A DNA stretch of 64,000 nucleotides from Glebionis coronaria (Eukaryota > Streptophyta > Magnoliopsida > Asterales > Asteraceae), in the NCBI GenBank assembly GCA_025667525.1, contig CM046876.1:571017469-571081468 (forward strand), given 5' to 3'. The notes beneath the pieces are model-generated. The model was not told the DNA's origin. It saw only the letters and a program-made list of their open reading frames with translations, and ran no database searches. Position numbers and translations under genes: made by a program. This document shows positions 22,562 through 33,004 of this stretch, piece after piece (the stretch's first letter is position 1; every line of letters begins with the position of its first letter).

Positions 22562-22847
22562 TAGGGGTGTCAAAAAAGTCGACCCGGCCCGAACCCGACT
22601 AAAATTAGACTTTTTACATTGTTTTAGTACAAAATTAGGCCACTTTTTACACTTTTTCCTCAAACTCGGGTTGACCCGAACCCGAGTTGACCCGACCCGA
22701 ATTAACCCGACCCGAATTGACCCGAACCCGAGTGACCCGAGTTCTAATTAGGCTCGGGTTCGGGTTATATATTTTTTACCCTTGACCCGACTTGACCCGA
22801 CCCGAGTTGACCCGAACCCGACCGGGTCAACCCGAATCACACCCCTA
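22562..22847 (-). mobile_element. Nested hAT-like element 2, inverted copy of element 1
   Basis: 286 bp, ends TAGGGGTGTCAAAAAAG and CGAATCACACCCCTA. Reverse complement of a shorter form of element 1. Flanked by CCCGTGAG at 22554-22561 and 22848-22855, so three copies of the target word alternate with two elements. Confidence 0.7.
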
Positions 22848-22944
22848 CCCGTGAGTACAAATCGACGAAATTACCCACCCATTTTCGCGCGGATACCCGT
22901 GGGTTGTGGGTTTTTTTACACCCACTGCCATCCCTAATTTTAAC

Positions 22945-24205
22945 AGGTTATACATTAAAATGTTTCAAAAAAAATTTGACTGTGTCAATCAAATCTCTTT
23001 ATAATTTATCCTAGAATTACAGCAGTAAAATTGCAAAAGTTCGAATCAAAGTATATATAACTCTTTATAATTTATTACTAAACTGTTAAAAATATAAAGA
23101 TATTTAGACATTGATAGTAACGAGTCGCAACGAATAACGTAATATGATGAAAAGAGATTTTTCAACGATTCTCGACTTATAAAGGTGAGTGAAGGCACAT
23201 CGGAGTGATGGATGCGCAATCCAATAGTATTTTCTTCGGAATTTGATTACGAATTCACCGTCGCGGACGACGTCATCTACCTCTTAGCACTTTAAGCGTT
23301 ATAAGCAATACAACGACCCAATATTGTTTTCTAACCTCGATGGCTTTGTTACGCCGCGTCTTTAGTGCTACGGATGTAATTTCGCTATTCTTTTTCAGAA
23401 TTCAACAACGAATGTAGCCAATGGTGTCGACGATATCAGTTAACTCCTTAAACTTCAAGAGTTATCGTCGAAACAATGACCGGCTAATTAGCGGTTTAAT
23501 CCTAAAACAATTATTTTTTTTAGAGAACAAAGAAATTACGCCGACTGACATTTGACAAGAGGTTGATTAGGTCTCGAATCGAATCCAGTTATAGTAACAT
23601 GTTAGGTTGTAGAATTTCTTATAAGTCGCCATATTTATTATTTATAAATTGCAATGCATCAAAAAGTCTAATGTCAGCTTACTAACAAGATCGAGCCTTA
23701 TGACCTTTTGCCTAATATCACAAAACTATATATTTTCCGTAATATAATGAGTATCAAATAAATGAGGTCAGCACAAGAATATATATGAATCAACAACTCC
23801 AAATTTCTTCTCTAAGACTTTCGTGACTGGTGCATTCACGTTAATCATGAAATCGTAAAATAATCTTCAATTATACTCTTATAATTAAGTACCATTTTTA
23901 TTTCTGTGAGTCTGAAAGCAATATTTTTTGATTGCATACGAAAATTGGAAATGGACTCAGCAACAAATAAGAGATATACTATTGACTGAATTTATGAAGC
24001 GATCATCAACAAAAGCAAAAAGGCTCATTTCTACGGCTACCTTTACATATAAAGCTAAAAGTGACGTAATAATCTTTTAAGATCTAAAGCACTAACATAT
24101 ATATATGTACTTTCAATACACCTGAAAAACGAGCATAATGGCTAGCTAGTACTTTTTAAGTTTTACATATCTATTATTCGAGAAAACTAGAAAATGTAGA
24201 ATGTA
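22945..24205. other. Intergenic, nothing recognised
   Basis: AT-rich. No ORF, tandem repeat or element end I can support. Confidence 0.45.
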
Positions 24206-24213
24206 GTTGTGTT

Positions 24214-24413
24214 TAGAGGCGAATTCTGGATTTATAATAAGTTGTTACATAAATATTTTTATTATTATTAGTACTAACTATATGCATCACATTAGATAAA
24301 AATGGGTGTTGTACGTGTCGAGAAAACATCTATTTTATAAAGAATTTACTTATCGTGACTTAAAATAGGGTATAGCACGTGCCACACCCAGCTCCCATGT
24401 GAGTCCGCCCCTA
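24214..24413. mobile_element. hAT MITE
   Basis: 200 bp with ends TAGAGGCGAATTC and GAGTCCGCCCCTA and a perfect 8-bp duplication GTTGTGTT (24206-24213, 24414-24421). Confidence 0.75.
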
Positions 24414-24628
24414 GTTGTGTTACACTTCTGTGTGCGTATATGGTCTTCATTAGGAATATTATTGTGGTACTTTAAAAGGTACGGTACATTTAGATGTTAA
24501 AATTGCGCCTACAGTGTCGCCATGATTGTTATACTATACCATTTCTTTTGGAACCGCAGATTATATTATGTTAAGCTATATGAAACTAGCAATGAAAAGA
24601 GAGAAAATTACATACGTGGATTTTGCAT

Positions 24629-26340
24629 TCACACGTTCCATTTAAATATACTTTTACGATTTTTATTACATATCCAGTTAAAAGAGTAAATTACTACCGA
24701 ATTAAAAATATGATGTTTTTTAAATCCTGGGCCATCAAACACCAACGAGTTACGATACATCAAGAGGATCCATATTGTTGCAACACAAGATGTGTTTAAG
24801 ATCCTCCGATGCGTAAGCCCACCCCTTGGCCATCGATTCACCGAAACATATCTACTACATTACTAAACACAGGGATATCTAAATCTATTCACACTCTTAT
24901 TCAGTTCCACAACTCGACAACTACATTTCATGTAAAAAAACACATGGCAATTGTCTTCTATATTAGTATTGAAACATGGACATAACATAGAATCAATATC
25001 GATCTCGCGTCGATCTAGATTAGCACGACTAGGCAACCGATTTAACAAGGCTCTTCACGCAAACACATTCATCTTGATCGAAAGAATATTGCACCATCGA
25101 GTCGCTCTAGCAGCACTGAAACATGCCTAGCATCAAGAAAATGTATAATCGATTGAACCATGAAAATTTTTTCATTGTCAAACTCCCACCGCCAAACATC
25201 TTGATCCAAGCTAATATTGATTATCTGAAGACATGCCATTAATTAGTTATGTTGAGTTTGCTCTGCCCCGTCCCGGATATCTCACCTCCAACTAATATTC
25301 CATAATTGGATCGATCAATAATCACTAACAAAAGCATTCCCGTTAGAAGCTACGGCAACCAACCTAGGGAATAAATATTCTAGCTTTCCATCACCGCAAC
25401 ACATCTTCTCCAAAATATGGTATTCCTGCCATTCCCTACCTTTCTCCTAAATGTCAAATTCGAAATTAAATAAATTCTATGAAGTTCCATAGAAACCTTG
25501 ACAATGCCAACCCACACCCCATCATTAGGAGGAGATGTTCCGCCATTTAAGAATCTACCTTCTATTTCATGACAACTTTTTATTAGTTTCACCCAAAACT
25601 TGTTGTTCCCATTTAGAAATCTGCATCGCTATTTTAATAGTAAAGCCCGATTAAACGACCAAAGACTTTTAACATCAAGCCCTTCTTTCTCTTTTGAATT
25701 TAGAATAGAATCTCATTTAACCCACTAAATTTTCTTCTCGTTGTCATCAATACCCCAAAGAAATCTAGCTCTCGTCGAATCTAGTTGTTTATTTACTTGA
25801 TTGACATAGAAAACAACGAAGGATAATATATCCCAAGACTTCCTAACACAGACTTAATAAGGATAAGTCTCCTACCAATCGTCTTGAACTTAGATTTCCA
25901 ATTAGCCAACCGTTTTTTAAATGTAGCCATCAAAGGCCTCCAAGAAATAACTTGGTTCATTCTTTCACCTACATGAAGCTCGATATACATAAATGGAACC
26001 AAATCAGCCCTACAACCCGTACACCCAGCCAAGTCTTGAACGTCATTCTCTACAACACCAAGATCATACAATTTTAGTTTTTTTAAAATTTAATTAGAGT
26101 GAGATACGAAAAAGAAAATGTTAAGAATTCGAATCAAACCATCAATATTATGTCGCGCCCATTCACCCATGAATATTACATTATTCGCGTAGAAGAGATG
26201 GGACATCACAATTGCAGAACACCCCGCAGCTACCCATTTAAATCGAGAGTATTGAACTGCATCTTCTATTGAAACATGTAAACCCTTCATGGCCAAAATA
26301 ACAAAAACGAGGATAAGGGATCTCCCTATCGAAGGCCCCT
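24629..26340 (-). pseudogene. L1-type LINE RT, 3' half, degraded
   Basis: Minus-strand pieces in order from 26340 down: RT motif B remnant (GDRETPYPRF-like), AMKGLHVSIEDAV, motif C reading FYANNVIFMGEW instead of the catalytic YADD, MNQVISWRPLMATFKKRLANWKSK, FRRKVGNGRNTIFW, then a zinc-binding RVT-type end (LNRLPSRANLDRR ... CPCFN ... DNCHVFF) and WPRGGLTHRRILNT. Many stops and frameshifts. Catalytic Asp residues are lost. Confidence 0.8.
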
Positions 26341-26469
26341 ATGTAATTGAAACTCCTTAGTCTGGCTAGCATTCACTAACACCAAATATCATGGCATCCT
26401 GAGGTTCATATCATATTTCACCCAGGTTAGATGTATTTTTTGATTTTCTAGAATAAGATGGGAGAAGGG

Positions 26470-26655
26470 TATTGTTGGGAGAAAACGTGGAGTGCAAGAT
26501 TAAGGATATTGACAAGGTATGGATATAACTGAAAGTTGGGTCAAGTTTTATGTTACACAATGTCAGGTATATTCATGAGTTTAAAGAAAACTTGATATCC
26601 CTAGAGAATCTTGAAAAAATGGGTTATCTTACAAGTGGTATCACAGTGAAATAAT
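26470..26655 (+). pseudogene. Copia protease-region fragment
   Basis: Plus-strand reading shows LHNVRYIHEFKENLISLENL then EKMGYLTSG, the conserved block after the copia protease, with an in-frame stop upstream. The fragment ends where an LTR-like relic begins. Confidence 0.6.
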
Positions 26656-26659
26656 CCGA

Positions 26660-26815
26660 CCGTGAAACACCAATGGCTTATGTATCGACAGAAAGGAACA
26701 ACATAAGGTATGTATCCCTAATCAATCAATTAGTGTTTATTGAATGAATGACGCACAAAGACCATTAGCCTTACCTCTATTTATAGAGAGTAAAGGGAAA
26801 CCAATTCTAAATCGA
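26660..26815 (-). repeat. Relic LTR related to the 11.2-14.3 kb copia
   Basis: Contains CGACAGAAAGGAACAACA, AAGGTATGTATCCCTAATC and CTATTTATAGAGAG in the same order and spacing as the short copia LTR (11305-11420) but diverged and truncated. No partner LTR was found. Confidence 0.5.
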
Positions 26816-26820
26816 ATAGA

Positions 26821-26897
26821 ATGACTAAACTTATAACAGTGACTGGGTGGGATTTTTTGACTAAACTTATAACAGTGACTGGGTGGGGTTTTTTGAC
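26821..26897 (+). repeat. Tandem duplication of about 39 bp
   Basis: Two near-identical copies starting GACTAAACTTATAACAGTG. The ORF that reads through (26821-27075) has no recognised family. Confidence 0.7.
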
Positions 26898-27079
26898 GGT
26901 GTGTTATAAGGATGCTATCGAGGAGAGTGTTTCTGCCATAAGAGTGACAAAGGGTAAAAACTGCGTCGAGCGCTTTAATACTATGGGGTTTACATTTTTT
27001 TTTGTAAATCTACCTTGTAATGATATAATCTGCAAGGAAATAGAAAAATATATTGAGCAAGACAATATTGTTTAACCTA

Positions 27080-27487
27080 GGGTGCGTTTGGTTTGTTGTC
27101 GTGAAAGACTATCGATATAACAATCAGTTTAGTGGGAAAAAGCAATCGATATGAATGTAGGATTCAATTTTAATATTGTTGTTTGGTTTAATTTTTGAGA
27201 ATGAAAGAAAAAACAAATTCACCGTTACATATTTTTGTGTTCAGTGGTATGTGATAACATAATAATATGTCAAATTTATTCATCTTCCATAACATCAAAT
27301 GCTAAAAATTTGAAAACTTAAAAAACAAAAATATTCATTACCAAAAAAGGGTGTGATGGTAGAAATAACATTTGGCATATTTTGAAGTTTGATTCAACCT
27401 TTTCATTCCTAGACCTACTAACCAAACGGCTTCAACTGATATGAAATCCATTTTTTCTTTCTGATATAGCTTTACCAAACACACCCC
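27080..27487. mobile_element. MITE with GGGTGCGTTTGG ends
   Basis: 408 bp, ends GGGTGCGTTTGGTTTG and TTTACCAAACACACCCC. Flanking triplets are CTA and TAA, so a 3-bp TWA-type duplication is only partly preserved. Probably PIF/Harbinger-type. Sequence from 27488 to 27782 has no call. Confidence 0.5.
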
Positions 27488-27782
27488 TAATATTACTAGA
27501 AAAAATGAAACTATCACGGTGAAATATGCCAACGGCTATAAACTTGTTCTTTTTTTTGTGTTGCCAATAGATGTAGCAACAATATGTTATCAACTCTTTT
27601 TTTCTTCAATTTTTCATAGGGAATGTAATACCTTTGAAATACATATTTCAAAGCTACCTATATAAAAATGTTGCAATAACAGTTTTTCACATTGCTCATT
27701 TTGCAAATGATAAAGAAAAAATGGATGGTAAAAAGGCTATTTGCAACACCGTCAACACCGACGGAAACTAAATTATAACTTG

Positions 27783-28946
27783 TTTGGCGATGAGTTATAG
27801 GTTTTTGCTTGCCGGATCTTTAAGCCTGGCGATTAATCGAGCTCAATTATTAACAACTAACAAAGGAGGAGGGCCCTTTTTTGGAGACTTACAGTGGCGA
27901 CTTGCTTCTTTACCCATTCGTCTTGGTGGTTTAGGTTTGTACTCGGCAAAAGAGGCCTCCTCCTATGCTTTTGTGGCATCGAGAGCCCAATCTTAGATGT
28001 TACAAGATCACATCTTACGTATAGTGGCATATGTAGTATGGATGATGATTATGCTTCTGCTTTAGCTTTTCTACGTGATACGATTCCAAGCTTTGATTTT
28101 AGTTGTTTCACTAATAAGGATACCGCCTACTCTAAAACACTACAATATTGGCGACTACCCTTTTTAGTAAAATGGTAAATGATATGGAGGTCCACTTTGA
28201 CACGACTTTGAGACAGAAAGCGGTTTTGAGTGTTTGCGCGCATCACATGCTCAGGATTTCCTACTGGTTATCCCTATAGATGGGCTCGATCAACACATAT
28301 CACCAGTGGAATACCATCCCATTCTTAAGTATCGCCTCATGATCCCATTATTTTCGGCTGATACAATGTGTCTTGTTTGTCGCAAGGCATGTGTGGATTC
28401 CTTTGGGAATCATGCAGTTCATTGTAAAGAGCTATCGGGCTTCAATTATCGACACGATATGCATAGGGACGTTCTTTTTGACATATGTAGGCGTGCTGCT
28501 ATCTCCGCCAAGGAAGAAGCACATGTGAACTTCTTGACTGACTCGTTAGATGGAAGATCCACACTCAGACCGGCGGACATTTTGATTTTTGGATGGGTTG
28601 GAGGGAACATGCGTGTGTGGATCTGACTGGGATTTCTCCTCTTGTGGGGTTGAGTAGCCGGGGTTTTACAGCGGGTCAGACTGCTTTGAAAGCCGCCACA
28701 TGCAAAGTGACAAAATACGAGAAAACATGCATTGAAAATCAACACGTGTTTATTTTTTTTGCATTTGATACATTCGATTTCCTTGCACCTGAAACGGTTG
28801 ATCTTCTGAAAAGAATTTAGCGCGTTATAAATAGTAACGTCATGATACCTAAATTTACAGATGTGCTTTTTCATAAAATTAGCTTTATAATTCAAAAAAC
28901 ACTTACGACGCAGCTTATTGTTTGCTTGCCTTCTATATCTATGTAA
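27783..28946 (+). pseudogene. Second RT/restriction-like-endonuclease family member, C-terminal part
   Basis: Related to the 6860-10054 gene: FFGDLQWRLASLPIRLGGLG corresponds to FGDWQWRLATLP there, followed by IPIDGLDQHISPVEYHPIL, the knuckle CLVCRKACVDSFGNHAVHC, NYRHDMHRDVLFDICRRA, LRPADILIFGW and HACVDLTGISPLVGL, then FIIQKTLTTQLIVCLPSISM to TAA at 28944-28946. The RT core is absent and at least three frame changes or stops occur (near 27994, 28178 and 28615). It ends exactly where the Pack-MULE target duplication begins. The sequence is clearly diverged from the first copy, so it belongs to another subfamily. Confidence 0.8.
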
Positions 28947-28955
28947 GTAATAATA

Positions 28956-29102
28956 GAAAAATTTCACGTTTGGTCCCTATCGTTTACCCCAAATATCAAG
29001 TTTGGTCCCTATCTCAAACTAAGTGCACAGATCGTCCTTATCGTTTACACTTTGGATCAAAAATGGTCCCTATCTTGGATGGGAGTTAGTTTTGGCTGTT
29101 AA
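28956..29102 (+). repeat. Left TIR of Pack-MULE
   Basis: Matches the reverse complement of 30569-30716, for example CTCAAACTAAGTGCACAGAT and CTTGGATGGGAGTTAGTTTT. Confidence 0.88.
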
Positions 29103-29427
29103 CTTTTGGAAATAGAGGGGTATATTTGTCTTTTCATTATTCAAAAGAGTGTCTTTTCATCCATAAAAAAACAAACCGTCACTTCACCATATCTTATTAC
29201 ATAAAAAAAAAATCGCAGATCCATTCTTTAAACAATCACTCAACAAGAACAACATCACATCAAAAAAAAAAAAAAACCCAGATCCAAAATATCATCATCT
29301 TCAAACGAATAAACCCCACGAACTCAGATCTATGTCTCCATCACTCTTAAATTTGGTCCAATCAAACCCTCGTATGCAACGATCAAACAAATAAGGCTTT
29401 GGGTGTTAGAACACCATCTATCTAGTA

Positions 29428-30259
29428 TTGGAATCGCGAGGCTATGTGAGTGCTTGTGTTGAGGCTGTATCGAAAAGATTGAGCAAGACACGTGATTGGA
29501 TCGTTGCTTTGAAATGTTTGGTTCTTGTACACCGGTTGTTGAATGATGGTGACACGGTTTTCCAGCAGGAGGTTATGTATGCTACTAGAAAAGGAACTAG
29601 GCTGCTTAACATAGCTGGTTTTCGTGATGAGGCGCATTCGAATTCATGGGATCATTCTACCTTTGTGAGGACCTATGGGTTTTACTTGGACCAGAGGCTG
29701 GATTTGATCGCATATGAGCGAAAGCAAAGTGGTGGTAGTGGTGGAGACTCTGAGAGATCTAGGGAAGATAGGTGGAGATCGCCACAAAACCGTGGATATG
29801 GATGATTACAACGAGTCACGTGATGAGCCTGGATATGGAAATATGAGGAGGACAAGATCGTCTGAAGACGTGAGAGGCGGATCTGTTGGGTCGTCTCAGG
29901 AAAAGAAAGATGTTACTCCATTAAGGGATATGGCACCCGAGAGGATTTTTGGGAAGATGGGGCATTTACAAAGGCTGTTGGACCGAGTGTTGTCATGCCG
30001 ACCTACTGGTCTGACAAGGAATAGCAGGCTTGTGTTAGTTTCATTATACCCTGTTGTGCAAGAAAGCTTTAAGCTTTATGCTGACATATGTGAGGTTTTA
30101 GCTGTCTTGCTTGACAAATTCTTTGATATGGAACATCAGGATTTTGTGAAGGCATTTGATGCTTATGCTAGTACTGCAAAACAGATTGATGAGCTGGTAG
30201 GTTTCTATAATTGGTGCAAGGATATGGGTGTTGCAAGATCGTCTGATTATTACTGTTGA
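29428..30259 (+). pseudogene. Captured fragment of an ANTH-domain clathrin assembly protein
   Basis: Two frames join into one partial AP180/CALM-type protein. First: RGYVSACVEAVSKRL, WIVALKCLVLVHRLLNDGD, ATRKGTRLLNIAGFRDEAHS, WDHSTFVRTYGFYLDQRLD. After a roughly 2-nt loss near 29800 it goes on: YNESRDEPGYGN, RTRSSEDVRGG, RDMAPERIFGKMGHLQRLLD, RPTGLTRNSRLVL, MEHQDFVKAFDAY, FYNWCKDMGVARSSDYY. The first 60 or so residues of ANTH, including the phosphoinositide-binding Lys motif, are missing and there is no ATG at the homology start. The C-terminal clathrin and AP2-binding tail is missing too. No intron is evident. The parent would work in clathrin coat assembly at the plasma membrane; this copy cannot. 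It might yield small RNA against the parent. Confidence 0.85.
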
Positions 30260-30568
30260 TGAGCTGGTGGGGAAAGTCAATGGGTTTGGGATCCTGATTA
30301 GATCTATGAAAGATCCAACAAGATCTGTGGTTGGTGGTTGTTGGGTGCGTGTTAGGCTGGCGATTATAGACGTCAGTTGTGGATGGTGGAGGAGGACGGA
30401 GGTGGATGGTGGCGGCGGCCGGATCTTGAATGATTGTAGCCAAGATCTAATGGTGATAATAGATCTAGGGTTTTTGTGATAAAGAAAGAAAGTGAGAAAT
30501 TATGTGAGAGAAAAGGATTAAAAGAAAAAAAAGAGTAAATGACCAAATTACCCTTCACATCATACCAC

Positions 30569-30716
30569 TTAACGGAGAAAACTAACTCCCATCCAAGATG
30601 GGGACCATTTTTGATCCAAAGTGTAAACGATAGGGACGATCTGTGCACTTAGTTTGAGATAAGGATCAAACTTGATATTTGGGGTAAACGATAGGGATCA
30701 AACATGAAATTTTTTC
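30569..30716 (-). repeat. Right TIR of Pack-MULE
   Basis: Inverted partner of 28956-29102. Confidence 0.88.
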
Positions 30717-30725
30717 TTAATAATA

Positions 30726-33000
30726 ATTCAAACTAAGCTAATAAACAAATGATAACGAAACCATCTAAAAATCGTTCAACCAAACCGAAAATAACCGAGT
30801 TTGCAAAACCAAAGAAAACCTTCACATTATACTAAAAAATAAAACTATGACGAACTTTTTGCATAAGAAAAGTTAATAAAAATCTTTTTGATAGGTACGT
30901 GCTTGTGTATCCATTATACCACATAGGTCCACCCATAATCTTAACTTAGATAGCGAATTGACATCATCTTACATTTTATGGTAGATATCTGTGATTAGGC
31001 AACTCATTCTTCTTAATCTTGCTTTTAAAATTAATGAGTAGTGTTTAGATAGAACCGAATCCAGCTTGTTTGGTGAATGATCCTAGATATCACATAAAAA
31101 AGGAGCACTTGTTGTTTGATGGCGTAATGAGTGAAATTTTATCAGATGAGGCTATAATTTAGGAAAGTGCTTATGTTGCATGTATACAATGCAAGTGTCA
31201 TCTTTGGATAAGGGATGCATTAATATTAGACCATGTAATTACATGGTTTGAAAATGATTAGAGATAACCAAGTCGAGAAATGCTACACCCTCTTGATTTC
31301 TATATAATTATGGAATGTTTAAAGTTTAAACACAAAGTAAAACCTATTTCAATTTTAAATAAGGGATATAGAGCATAAATTGCTATAATAATGCATATGC
31401 GTTTTCATTATTATGTTTAAATTAGACGTTTACTAATTGTTTTATTGGGTATATATATCCGTGTATAATGAACGATATATAGAGTGCACATGTGTTTTCA
31501 TAATATCAAATTAAAAGATAGTTATACTACATACGAAAAAAATACATTTGCATGATCTTATACTACATGTATCTAGTAACCTATGATAATAAAAATACAT
31601 ATACGTCTGCCTAATGAACTAACATAGTGAAAATACATGTGTATTTTAAAAATAAAATAATAGTTCTCATAATTATATATATTTATTTTGTTTTGAAAAT
31701 AACTTCGCCCTAACCGTATATACCTACGAATCTATGATAACTTAATTAGGAAAGTGAATGCTAAAATTTGCATATTTTGATTTGGTATCAATTTTATTAC
31801 GAGTAACAAAAACTGTTTTGGTCGGTCTATTTTTTATACGTTTATTGAGAGAATAGGAATGAATCCTGAGAAGAATGTCTGTGCCAACATAAACTTACGT
31901 ATCAAATAAATTCGGTACATGATTCAAATACATCGACTATTGTCTATATGATTTTCCCTTTTTGGTGTACTAAAAAGATACCATTCCATGCACAAATCCT
32001 GATATAAATTTGATTCTTATAAACTGCAAATGCTTCGCAAGCTCGTAAAAGATATTATAATTCCATGTTGCAAGCGCATAAGCATTTTAACTCGAAAGAA
32101 TCGATTCTAAAGTTCATGTTGCTTGATCAACTTATTTAATAGTCATAAACCGAAAGACATGTAAATTCTTTCTTACGAACTTAAGGTTAGATGTTGATTC
32201 CAATATTCTAGTTAACCTTTATGCATATCTTGAGTCTTGTCATCTGATAATCTGTACAAGAAAAGTAGAGATAAGAGTAGATTATCCTTGTTAAACATGT
32301 CATCATCGAGAGAAAGAAAGGTTATTTGTCTAATCTTAAGTATGATTAGCACGTATGTAAGATACATGATTAGGTAATCTTTAGTCCACATTTAGTTACT
32401 TATCCAAACTTTGAAATGTCAATCATATGGAATTATTCCTCTTAGCACTCAATCATTTACAAGAGGGTTACGATTCTTTGATACGTCATATAAACTGTAT
32501 TAGCAACACATACAAGTTGCAACTCATCGTGATCTTAGGCAGATCCATCTTATAGTTTTCTATGGCCCTAGCTAGGCGAAAGCAACAAAGAGACCCTATT
32601 ATATTTGTAAACTAACAACAAATTGCATATAAATTTGAACTATATCGCTCATAAGTGTTAAAATTATACGTATTTGCATATAAAACTAATAAAAATAAGA
32701 CTCTTTTTAAGTAGAGGCTTTGTACGACCGCATTCTACACACCTTTCTGCGCCCCCTCTGATCTAAGGATCTCTGAACATTCTTGCCTTAAGTATTTGGA
32801 CACACTCGATTTCTTTAATATTACGGGTGTGTTTAGCGGATCCGTTTGAAGCATTTTGGAGCGTTTAAGGAAAATAATTTGTATGATAACTTGAGATTTC
32901 TTCTAAATAGAACTTGAATTGCTTATGTCACTCTTACACTTATAATTGTAAAAAGTAAAAGGGGAAATGTTGAATTTATTTAACTTATTTGTTCAAATTA
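30726..33000. other. Intergenic, nothing recognised
   Basis: AT-rich with no supported ORF, tandem repeat or element end. Confidence 0.45.
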
Positions 33001-33004
33001 ACTA

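Larger units (their letters stand above)
21438..22936. mobile_element. hAT-type element rich in GGGTA words, containing nested elements
   Basis: Flanked by a perfect 8-bp duplication ATTTTAAC (21430-21437, 22937-22944). Ends TATGGATGAC and TGCCATCCCTA are imperfect inverted repeats of the common TAGGGATGGCA type. Inner sequence has many GGGTATGGGTA and CACCCACC words that pair across the element. No transposase ORF. Two further elements sit inside at 22077-22847. Confidence 0.75.
28956..30716 (+). mobile_element. Pack-MULE carrying an ANTH gene fragment
   Basis: 1761 bp. Inverted ends start GAAAAATTTCACGTTTGG and stay alike for about 147 bp (28956-29102 and 30569-30716). Flanking 9-mers GTAATAATA (28947-28955) and TTAATAATA (30717-30725) match at 8 of 9, fitting a Mutator target duplication. 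No transposase. The cargo is a fragment of a clathrin-assembly protein gene on the plus strand, then a stretch (about 30270-30480) that on the minus strand looks like a CT-rich 5'UTR and short N-terminal ORF of another gene. Confidence 0.82.

Noticed and set aside
22077..22847. Telomere-like GGGTT repeats
   Set aside because: Not TTTAGGG; bounded by element ends and target duplications, so transposon-internal.
26821..27075. 84-aa ORF with tandem N-terminus
   Set aside because: No family recognised; the repeat is a DNA duplication between relics.
28446..28967. 173-aa minus-strand ORF
   Set aside because: Antisense to the second RT/nuclease pseudogene, whose motifs are clear on the plus strand.
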